Source: Pleurobrachia bachei (Eukaryota; Ctenophora; Tentaculata; Cydippida; Pleurobrachiidae). Taken from it: 24,077 bases of DNA. The position numbers were made by a program, and so were the translations under genes. Below the pieces are notes generated by a model. The model saw only the letters and a program-made list of their open reading frames with translations. It did not search any database and was not told the DNA's origin. Each line of letters starts with the position of its first letter. The first letter of the stretch is position 1. The stretch is taken from positions 1-24,077 of the forward strand of contig AVPN01000745.1 in the NCBI GenBank assembly GCA_000695325.1, given 5' to 3'. Of this stretch, positions 10,701 through 18,102 are shown piece after piece.

Positions 10701-11169
10701 TTGCCGGAGAGGCAGGAGTCAATCAATCAGTGAAAAGGACGAATCAACTGCTTCTACTTCATCCGCTAAAACAGCAGATAACCCAAGTGATAGAGTGATG
10801 GAGAGCGATTTTAAGAAATTCTTCCCTCTCGCCACGAAACCCTGGAGATCAGCCAATTCTGATATTAGCATGTCAGGACTCGGATCCTTCCTTCGGTCAA
10901 TCATTCTCTCTATTTTCCACTACCCGGGAATAACCAAAGCTCTAATTGACAACCGGTATCATGCCTCTTTATCACCCGCTCAGTCAACAGAGCTCCTGGA
11001 GAGTTTGATGGTAGGGGAGGTTATTGAACGATCCTGGGATAAACCGGGCGAGGTTTCCCTGTTCTCATCTACCTTCCCGAGCATTGTCCAAAGCAAGGAA
11101 ATAACAGCAGACTCTACTTTTGTACTCACACCAAAAGCAATGACAGACATTTCAAGTTATCTGGGTTGA
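4716..11169 (+). CDS. GTF3C1: General transcription factor IIIC subunit 1 (TFIIIC largest, B-box-binding subunit)
   Basis: Seven exons: 4716-4761, 4942-5091, 5249-5390, 5548-5672, 5806-5991, 6521-6639, 6745-11169. They sum to 5193 nt, or 1730 residues plus stop, and every junction is in phase. A TGA just upstream in frame (4710-4712) supports the ATG at 4716. The N-terminus LPECLRIISHSGLQ-GILVADLLERL follows the family pattern. A winged helix spans about residues 145-205 (GFTAKELSQGF...FYTDMLDNFGALKI), corresponding to the B-block-binding domain. A second winged helix is near 414-485 (RRKEAISDII...). A Lys-rich, acidic linker with likely nuclear signals (KRKRKRPSKAK) lies near 900-1025. It is followed by the conserved FSEEEDEILILWM domain and a C-terminal winged helix (HYPGITKAL...RSWDKPGEVSLFSS). 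Known role: recognises the B box of tRNA genes for RNA polymerase III. Human GTF3C1 is about 2100 residues, so this one is shorter. The 4.4-kb final exon is unusually long. Confidence 0.93.
5992..6520 (+). other. GTF3C1 intron 5
   Basis: A 529-bp intron, the longest of this gene. It contains an extremely regular hairpin at 6390-6418 and, just before it, the small palindrome ccttttttgcaaaagg at 6371-6386. No coding sequence is supported. Confidence 0.7.
6390..6418. repeat. Perfect 13-bp-stem hairpin with C(TTCG)G loop
   Basis: ctgggtgaatgcc at 6390-6402 is the exact reverse complement of 6406-6418, with only TTC between, so the loop can be read as the very stable C(UUCG)G tetraloop. It lies in GTF3C1 intron 5. 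Confidence 0.85.
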
Positions 11170-11200
11170 AATATATTTAATTTTTATAACTTATTATACA

Positions 11201-11206
11201 TTTATT
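11201..11206 (-). promoter_or_regulatory. Polyadenylation signal for GPCR half A (AATAAA on minus strand)
   Basis: TTTATT on the plus strand, AATAAA on the minus strand, lies 34 bp past the stop codon of the GPCR 3' half A and 32 bp past the stop of convergent GTF3C1. The two transcripts probably overlap at their 3' ends. Confidence 0.55.
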
Positions 11207-11239
11207 TTAGCAACACTTTTTAAAAACTCAGACATTTTA

Positions 11240-12283
11240 TTAATTTTGTGTCTCGGCTGAATTGTTCTCAAAAGTGGTAGTTCCCTCCACCTCAATGAGC
11301 TGTCCTGCATTTCTCATCCCCACACCCGGTATCCACGAATTCTTTTTCTTCTTCCCTTTATGATTTGCAACGGATATCGTGTTTAGAGTACTGATTCGTG
11401 TCATCACTCTCGACAGAGACTTCAATCCCGTCGGTTCTGCCTCCGAAACTGTAGTAACAACTTCCGGTTTCGAATTAAAGAAGTTGCGGCTGTGTCGCTG
11501 TAGTGATTTGTTGGTAAACAGTGTCACATAGGGGTTTACCGCGGTGTTTAGCATGTACACCACAGTTGAGAAAAGTCTGAATCGCAGTGGTAGCATTGTA
11601 TGTGTCCCCAACGTATAAAGTCGGCTGAGAACAAATGGAGATGCTGAGATAAGGTAAACACCTACTACAACTAAAGTTGTTTTGATGGCCTGCATGCTCT
11701 GCCTGTTTTGAGAGGTTGCAGCAGTGAACCGACTGCTCCTGAACACCACTCGAATAATGAGTAGATAGATAACAACAGTACTGATAAGAGGGACAAGAAC
11801 GAATAGGAGAGTTGACGTCATGATGAATAGTTCCACTATTTTCTCGTCTGGGTAGTAATTGGCGAGGCATCTCAGGGCGTCTTGATTGTAGGTGAAAGTG
11901 TTGATAAGGAGGTTTGTGGTTGCCAGGGCTACAGATGCGATCAGGCACAATAAACAGCAGCCTATCGTTCGAGTCATATTCAGGATCTTCCTGTGATAGA
12001 AATTGATTTTAGATTGAGATGCAATTAATATAAAATATTTTGAGGAACATCAAACTTTTAAATGAATTCTGGCCTCTGGGTGTGAGGCACACATGTTTTT
12101 AGTGGGTCGAGGATCAAGTCCTTGATAAGTTGTATAATTTTACAGACTCGGCCTACCTGAGTGGAAAGTAGATTGTGAATATTCGTTCCAGACTCATCAC
12201 CATCATGATTAGGTTCTCCAAGGCTGCAAAAACTGTCTCTGTATATCCGAATACTGTACACGCTAACGATTCCGAGGGCAGAC
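11240..12283 (-). CDS. Rhodopsin-type GPCR, 3' half A (TM3 to C-terminus), lacking its own TM1/TM2 exons
   Basis: Two intact exons on the minus strand: 12283-12157 (127 nt) and 11990-11240 (751 nt with stop). The first encodes the ECL1-TM3 segment LACTVFGYTET...MSLERIFTIYFPLR. The second encodes TM4 to TM7 and a tail of about 70 residues. The proper TM2 exon upstream is cut by the duplication breakpoint, so no TM1 is available in this unit. Phases match those of unit B, so joining to the exons at 16864-16715 and 16539-16431 would give a 378-residue receptor. Compared with half B, the TM3 exon has seven silent differences and no replacement. The larger exon has three substitutions and a slightly different last few residues. 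That pattern argues against simple decay, though a non-functional remnant cannot be excluded. Confidence 0.8.
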
Positions 12284-12545
12284 CTGAAAAGTTCAGGGCT
12301 GGTTTACTGGTTAGTCTTGTTGTAGGAACTCTCTCTTATCAGCATAGAAAACATAGCAAACACACATCCGGTTGTAGGACTTCAAACACACGCACGTACA
12401 ACAAACATGTGCCCTTCTAGCCGGACCTGGCAGGATATCAACAATTTAAAAACAGCTGATAATAAAATATATCCGTGTGCTTTATTATTATTATCATGGC
12501 TACACCGCGTGCCAATTACTAATCTCCCTCCCTTCCTCGCATAGC
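12284..12545. promoter_or_regulatory. Interval between GPCR half A and EXOSC5 copy A
   Basis: This stretch should hold the EXOSC5-A promoter or 5' UTR intron. It ends in a pyrimidine-rich acceptor-like stretch (ccctcccttcctcgcatag, ending at 12544) one base before the EXOSC5 ATG, and the same acceptor is kept in unit B. A short ATT repeat occurs near 12482-12494. Confidence 0.45.
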
Positions 12546-13447
12546 ATGTTAGGTCCAGTTATGTCAGATAAGATAAAACTACGGCCACTCTCAAGTGAAC
12601 GATCTCTCCTAACAAAATGTGATGGCTCAGCCCGGGTCCGACAGGGTAAATCGAGTGCACTGGTTGGCATATGGGGCCCAGTTGATGTTTGGGTAAACCG
12701 AGAAGATCCAGAGAAGGCGGTGATAGAAACGACAGTGAAAGGAGCAACCGGACATGGTACCCCTGTTGATAAGGTGATAGAACAGACGGTGACGAGGGTT
12801 TGTGAGCAGGTTATATTGACAGCAGCACATCCCCGGACATCATTTCAGGTAGATAGATTATAGAATTGGAATAGAGACTAGAGATATATCCATACATGGA
12901 GTATAGACTAAGGAGATTGAAAGAGTTTAGAATTGTCACTGCATGGAGTAAAGATCAGGTACAGTTGAACCAAATCAAACCAACTCCACGTCACTCCCTC
13001 TGTCCACTAGGTGCACTCCCTGTTATCTCTGCTAAACTTATCTCCCCCTCTCTGCAGGTGATAGTACAGATAGAAAATGATGATGGCTCCATCCTGGCGG
13101 TTATCATGAACGCTCTCTGTCTCGCGCTCATGGATGCCGGAGTCCCCATGAAGGGTATGTTTGGAGCGGTATCGTGTGTTAGAAATACAGAGGATCAGGA
13201 GAGACACTGGGACCCTACAGCCGAGGAGGAGGAGAAGGGAGACTGTCAGTTTGTGTTTGTGTATAACAGTGAGAAGGAGATGATTTATTCGGACTGTGCG
13301 GGCGATTTTGATGTGGACCAGTACATGTTGGTTTTACAAAAGGGACGGCAGGTGGCCGTGGATTTGTGGGCTTTCTTTAGGGAAGCGTTTGAGAAACTAC
13401 TTGTGAAGGATGTGAAGTATCAAATGTTGCTGAAATCTAAACCATGA
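12546..13447 (+). CDS. EXOSC5: Exosome core subunit EXOSC5 (RRP46), copy A
   Basis: Two exons: 12546-12848 (101 codons) and 13058-13447 (129 codons plus stop). The 209-bp intron is phase 0, with cag|gtagat donor and tctctgcag acceptor. The 230-residue product is close to the family's usual 235. Family blocks are clear: RPLSSERSLLTKCDGSARV, GIWGPVDVWVNRE, AHPRTSFQ, then IENDDGSILAVIMNALCLAL, MDAGVPMKGMFGAVSC and a C-terminal helix near WAFFREAFEKLL. Known role: an RNase PH-fold subunit of the nine-subunit ring of the RNA exosome, structural rather than catalytic in animals. MSDKIK at 12561 is an alternative start. The gene lies on the strand opposite the GPCR, between its TM3 exon and the truncated TM2 exon. 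It differs from copy B at 5 of 230 residues (W/R, T/A, H/R, A/E, D/E), with no disabling change. Confidence 0.93.
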
Positions 13448-13741
13448 AGCGGGCCGTGGTGTTTTTTAAAGCAATGCTTTTTACTATTTTACATATTTTA
13501 TTTGACCCCAGTACAATGATTCAGCTGGGAACACGACAAATAGTATGCAGTTGTTTTTAGAAATATGCTATATCATTGTTTAGGTGGCCAAGTGCTGTAA
13601 CTGTGCTTCATAAAATGTATCAAATAGCCCACTCATGTAAAACTACTTACTACTGCTTTAGATTTACCTTCTAAAAGGAGAATAATTAGAAAGTATTGTA
13701 CACACATGGCAAAGGTAGTATAGTTTGGTATGGGACACGTT

Positions 13742-13755
13742 GTTACCATGGTAAC
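13742..13755. promoter_or_regulatory. Perfect 14-bp palindrome matching the RFX X-box
   Basis: gttaccatggtaac is self-complementary and matches the symmetric X-box consensus GTNRCC...RGYAAC recognised by RFX factors. A second, imperfect site (gttaacaccatggtaac) lies three bases downstream at 13758-13774. Unit B keeps the pair at 16373-16403 with one change in the first site. Position: 3' of EXOSC5-A and upstream, on the GPCR strand, of half A. Binding is not shown. Confidence 0.5.
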
Positions 13756-13795
13756 AAGTTAACACCATGGTAACAAGGTAATGCTAATCACTCAC

Positions 13796-13837
13796 CACTC
13801 CATCCGACAGAGGTTAGGACGGCTGGTAGGACCATTA
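13796..13837 (-). pseudogene. Orphan 3' fragment of the GPCR TM2 exon
   Basis: These 42 bp match the last 42 bp of the intact TM2 exon (16539-16431), including the AGTG|GTGAGT donor at 13796/13795. The rest of the exon, its acceptor and the TM1 exon are missing because the duplication junction falls at 13837/13838. An ATG within the fragment (ATGGTCCTACCAGCC) is in frame with the downstream TM3 exon, so an N-truncated product is conceivable, but I have no evidence for one. Confidence 0.85.
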
Positions 13838-13846
13838 TATTATACA

Positions 13847-13852
13847 TTTATT
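13847..13852 (-). promoter_or_regulatory. Polyadenylation signal for GPCR half B (AATAAA on minus strand)
   Basis: TTTATT on the plus strand, 31 bp beyond the half-B stop codon, in the position equivalent to 11201-11206 of unit A. Use of this site would end the transcript before half A. Bypassing it would be required for splicing to half A. Confidence 0.55.
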
Positions 13853-13882
13853 TTAGCAACACTTTTTAAAAACTCAGACATT

Positions 13883-16864
13883 TTATTGAATTTGTGTTTC
13901 GGCTGAATTGTTCTCAAAAGTGGTCGTTCCCTCTACCTCAATGAGTTGTCCTGCATTTCTCATCCCCACACCCGGTATCCACGAATTCTTTTTCTTCTTC
14001 CCCTTATGATTCGCAACAGATATCGTGTTTAGAGTACTGATTCGTGTCATCACTCGTGACAGAGACTTCAATCCCGACGGTTCTGCCTCCGAAACTGTGG
14101 TTACAACTTCCGGTTTTGAATTAAAGAAGTTACGGCTGTGGCGCTGTAGTGATTTGTTGGTAAAGAGTGTCACATAAGGGTTAACTGCCGTATTGAGCAT
14201 GTATACCACAGTCGAGAAAAGTCTGAATCGCAGTGGCAGCATTGTATGAGTTCCCAACGTATAAAGCCGGCTTAGAACAAATGGAGATGCTGAGATTAGG
14301 TAAACACCTACTACAACTAAAGTTGTTTTGATGGCCTGCATGCTCTGCCTATTCTGAGAGGTGGCAGCAGTGAACCGACTGCTCCTGAACACTACTCTTA
14401 TTATTAGTAGATAGATAACAATAGTACTGATAAGGGGGACGAGAACAAATAGGAGAGTTGACGTCATGATGAATAGCTCCACTATTTTCTCGTCTGGGTA
14501 GTAGTTGGCAAGGCATCTCAGTGCATCTTGGTTGTAGATGAATGTGTTGATAAGGAGGTTTGTGGTTGCCAGGGCTACCGATGCGATCAGACACAATAAA
14601 CAGCAGCCTATCGTTCGAGTCATATTCAGGATCTTCCTGTGATAGAGATAAAAATTGGTTTTAGATTGAGATGCAAATATAAAATGTATTCTGGGTTTGA
14701 GCTCACACATGTTTTTAGTGGGCTGAGGATCAAGGAAAATCCTTGATAAGTTGCATCATTTTACAGACTTGGCCTACCTGAGTGGAAAGTAGATAGTGAA
14801 TATTCGTTCCAGACTCATCACCATCATGATTAGGTTCTCCAGGGCTGCAAAGACCGTCTCTGTGTATCCGAATACTGTACACGCTAACGACTCCGAGGGT
14901 AGACCTGAAAAATTCAGGGCTAGTTTACTGGATAGTCTTGTTGTAGGGACTCTCACTTATCAGCATAAAATACATAGCAAACACACATCCGGTTGTAGGA
15001 CTTCAAACAAACGCACGTACAACACAAACATGTGCCCTGACCTGGCAGGATATCAACAATTTAAAAACAGCTGATAATATAATATATAATATATCCGTGT
15101 GCTGTATTAGTTATTATCATGGGCACACCGCGTGCCAATTACTAATCTCCCTCCCTTCCTCGCATAGCATGTTAGGTCCAGTTATGTCAGACAAGATAAA
15201 ACTACGGCCACTCTCCAGTGAGCGATCCCTTCTAACAAAATGCGATGGCTCAGCCCGGGTCCGGCAGGGTAAATCGAGTGCACTGGTGGGAATTTGGGGT
15301 CCAGTTGATGTGCGGGTAAACCGAGAAGATCCAGAGAAGGCGGTGATTGAGACGACGGTGAAAGGGGCAACTGGACATGGGACCCCTGTGGATAAGGTGA
15401 TAGAACAGGCGGTGACGAGGGTCTGTGAGCAGGTTATACTGACAGCAGCACATCCCCGGACTTCCTTTCAGGTAGACTATAGAGACTATAAAGATAGATA
15501 GAGTAGAGACTAGAAAAGAGTGGAGAATAGAGACTAAAGTAGAGACTAGAGTAGCGACTGGAGAGGTTGAAAGAATTTAGAATTGTCACTGCATAGAGTT
15601 TTAGTAAAACCAAACTCAACCGACTCCACTCACTGTTATCACGCTCTTTCTACCCACTCCCTGTGTCCACTAGATGCACTCCATATAATTATCCTTGTCC
15701 AACTCCACTCTCTCTCTCTGCAGGTGATAGTACAGATAGAAAATGATGATGGCTCCATCCTGGCGGTTATCATGAACGCTCTCTGTCTCGCACTCATGGA
15801 TGCTGGGGTTCCTATGAAAGGTATGTTTGGGGCAGTGTCGTGTGTTAGAAACACAGAGGACCAGGAGAGGCGCTGGGATCCTACAGCCGAGGAGGAGGAG
15901 AAGGGAGACTGTCAGTTTGTGTTCGTGTATAATAGTGAGAAGGAGATGATTTATTCGGACTGTGAGGGCGAGTTTGATGTGGATCAGTACATGTTGGTTT
16001 TACAAAAGGGACGACAGGTGGCCGTGGATTTGTGGGCTTTCTTTAGGGAAGCGTTTGAGAAACTACTTGTGAAGGATGTGAAATATCAAATGTTGCTGAA
16101 ATCGAAACCATGAAGCAGACTGACCTGTTTTTTAAAGCAATGCTTTTTACTATTTTACATTTATTTGACCCCAGTACAATGATATTCAGCTGGGAACACG
16201 ACATATAGTGTGCAGTTGTTTTTAGAAATAATATGCTATCATAGTTTAGGTGGCCAAGTGCTGTAACAGTGCTTCATAATATCAAGTAGCCCACTCATAT
16301 AAAACAACTTACTACTGCTTTAGATTTACCTTCTAAAAGGAGAATAATTAGAAAGTACACACGCATGTCATGGGTACCATGGTAACAAGTTAACACCATG
16401 GTAACAAGGTAATGCTAACAGATCACTCACCACTCCATCCGACAGAGGTTAGGACGGCTGGTAGGACCATTAAAACAGTTAGTGCCAGGTCCGTCCCAAA
16501 CATCCATATCAAGAGCAACCGGCCAGGCCGAAACTGATGCTGAACATGGGAGGAGGGATCATTAGCATTCCGCATTAGTTATTTGGAAATGGTGGGGCAA
16601 CTTATTTCGACGGGACACTTAACTTGTCCCGGTCAAGTTAAGTGTCCTGTCGAAATAAATATCTAAATAATTTGCTGATGACCTTCGTTGGTAATCATAA
16701 CCCTAAAAACTAACCGATGGTTTGAAGTTTCGAATAACAGCCAGAATAGAACTGTTTCCCAGCATTCCCATAACAAAAAAGAGGATCAGAATTCCTGCGA
16801 TGATGTGTTGTTCCCAGGTTGGTAGACTGTCAAAGTGCTCATCGTCTGTTGTCGTGTTGGTCAT
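13883..16864 (-). CDS. Rhodopsin-type (class A) GPCR, complete, four exons, hosting EXOSC5 copy B
   Basis: Minus-strand exons: 16864-16715, 16539-16431, 14904-14778, 14636-13883. They total 1140 nt, or 379 residues, with phases 0, 1 and 2 matching. N-terminal NTT is a glycosylation site. TM1 has GMLGN (Asn37), TM2 GTDLAL (Asp67), ECL1 a GWSG tryptophan, and TM3 Cys95 with ERI at 119-121 in place of DRY. A cysteine in the second outer loop (ALRCLANYY) can pair with Cys95. TM5 keeps Pro and Tyr (VLVPLIST..IYLLI). TM6 has ISASPF, lacking the usual Cys-Trp. TM7 has NPYVT instead of NPxxY, and TM4 lacks the conserved Trp. The ligand is unknown; it looks like an orphan receptor of a lineage-specific group. 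Intron 2 (16430-14905) contains EXOSC5 copy B on the opposite strand. The TM1 and TM2 exons lie outside the duplicated part except for the end of TM2. Confidence 0.9.
15169..16113 (+). CDS. EXOSC5: Exosome core subunit EXOSC5 (RRP46), copy B
   Basis: Exons 15169-15471 and 15724-16113, the same lengths and phase-0 intron as copy A, giving 230 residues. The intron is 252 bp against 209 in copy A; the extra length is a degenerate repeat of tagagacta-like units. All RNase PH-fold blocks are intact (SSERSLLTKCDGSARV, GPVDVRVNRE, MDAGVPMKGMFG). The gene sits wholly inside GPCR intron 2 on the opposite strand. Two intact copies of a one-to-one structural subunit are unexpected. Arg at the position of copy A's Trp (after GPVDV) may be the ancestral type, since the human protein has a basic residue (Lys) there, but this is from memory. 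Confidence 0.93.
15472..15560 (+). repeat. Degenerate short tandem repeat in EXOSC5-B intron
   Basis: Repeated units of about 10-17 bp built on tagagacta (for example atagagactaaagtagagactagagtagcgac). Copy A has only one or two such units, so the array expanded or contracted after the duplication. Confidence 0.6.
16114..16430. other. 3' flank of EXOSC5-B within GPCR intron 2
   Basis: Contains the probable EXOSC5 3' UTR and the unit-B version of the X-box-like pair (16373-16403). It aligns closely to 13448-13795 in unit A, with small deletions. I see no canonical AATAAA for EXOSC5 on the plus strand here or in unit A. Confidence 0.5.
16373..16386. promoter_or_regulatory. X-box-like site, unit B copy
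   Basis: ggtaccatggtaac differs from the perfect palindrome of unit A at one base. The second half-site (gttaacaccatggtaac) follows three bases later, as in unit A. Confidence 0.4.
16602..16658. repeat. 24-bp-stem hairpin in GPCR intron 1
   Basis: Positions 16602-16625 pair with 16635-16658 across a 9-nt loop. The single non-identity would be a G.U pair in plus-strand RNA (A-C in minus-strand RNA). It lies between the TM1 and TM2 exons, outside the duplication. Confidence 0.85.
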
Positions 16865-17262
16865 GGTGGGTGGAGTGAGGCTAGTAAGGGGTAGTTAGGA
16901 TTAGTTATCACAAACTTCACGGTTAGGTATAAAAGTATCAAAGCACTAGGAGTAAACCTATGGACAATTGTCCTCGATTATTATTTTGTTGGTATTGAAA
17001 TAACACCCTGAGAAGTCCACTGTAGGATATCAATGGGCTGCATGCTTGGAGAAAGGCTGGAAGCAATATTATAGCAAGTAAAGGGATATAATTCCCGAGA
17101 AGACTGAGGACTGGAAAACTAAAAGGATGTTGGTGAGTATATCCCGCAACGAAATGATGTTTCACAACAGTAAAGTAGATTATCAATAATTGCTAAATCT
17201 CAAATTTCATACTCCAGCGATTTCCTAATTTCTGCCCATATCCCCATCTCTCCTCTTTCCAG
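16865..17262. promoter_or_regulatory. Divergent region between GPCR and PNPLA8
   Basis: About 400 bp, probably holding the GPCR promoter and the 5' flank, or an upstream intron, of PNPLA8. A good acceptor (tcctctttccag) ends at 17262. No coding sequence or clear promoter element is recognised. Confidence 0.4.
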
Positions 17263-18041
17263 ACACGAAGATTTCTCCACACGGGCCGATTTCTTCACGC
17301 CAGCCGATGTCTCCACACCCGCCGAGTTATGGCCGAGTGGCCTGTTTTGTTTGGATTCCTGGACACTCAGAACCATTTAGAGCTGAAGAACGTGACACGA
17401 ACTATTTGCAAGAAGGTGTTGGGGAATCCGGTGGAGAAACACTTCATAACCGACAATGCGGTAAGTGGTTATCCAAAGTTTCCCCCTCTATCTATTACCC
17501 CGTTCTATATCTACACTCTCTTCTATCGCAGGAGATTCTCGCCAAGCTGCAAAGTCTGACAAGGCACACGAACGCAACGGTGCGGTTCAACAGCCGACAG
17601 ATATTGTACACAGTGGGTGTTATACCTGAGGATGCTCAACCAAAAGGAGGCTACAGGATTCTCAGTATCGATGGAGGGGGAACTAGGGGAATCATTGCTA
17701 TCAGGTAGAGTAGTTGGTAAGGCCTCTCTACGTCAAGTTACAACAATGTCAACGTCGACTCAAAACTCAAAACTAGAATGACTCAGTGGCAAACGTTCTC
17801 CGTCTCGTCATATCATCTCTATATCATGACAACAACTAGGGAGATTGTAGGGGTGTAGTACCGGGGAGTGCAACACATATCTCAGATAGAAAGGGGCCCT
17901 CTCAGAGGGCGAATGCAGGTCGGAGATTGACTAAGGAACTGAGCCTGCCACACCACTCAAAATAGTATAGCGATATAAGCTGACCAGCCAACTCTCTTCT
18001 TCTCTTCAGATACGCAGTGCCTATCTTTTACACAATCTCTT

Positions 18042-18102
<61 letters not shown>

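Larger units (their letters stand above)
11192..13837. repeat. Tandem duplication, unit A (2646 bp)
   Basis: This unit begins at tattatacattta, 22 bp after the GTF3C1 stop, and ends inside a GPCR exon at ggaccatta. It aligns end to end with unit B (13838-16472) in the same orientation. It contains the GPCR 3' half on the minus strand (exons 12283-12157 and 11990-11240) and a complete EXOSC5 gene on the plus strand (12546-13447). Copies differ throughout by scattered substitutions and small indels, so the event is not very recent. Confidence 0.9.
13838..16472. repeat. Tandem duplication, unit B (2635 bp)
   Basis: The second, directly adjoining copy. Its left end joins the truncated TM2 exon of unit A to the GPCR 3' flank. 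Its right end continues into the rest of the TM2 exon, so unit B is the side that retains the complete GPCR. There is little or no microhomology at the junction (a few A/T bases). Confidence 0.9.

Noticed and set aside
11192-16472. Whole duplication as an assembly artefact from two haplotypes placed in tandem
   Set aside because: Not fully excluded, but seven silent changes in a 42-codon exon is a high silent divergence for alleles, the junction is clean with a truncated exon, and there are indels throughout. Read depth would settle it.
17307-17708. 133-codon plus-strand frame starting MSPHPPSYGRV
   Set aside because: It crosses the exon boundary at 17460. The spliced frame starting at or before 17329 joins the patatin exons in phase; only the downstream part of this open frame is real exon 2.
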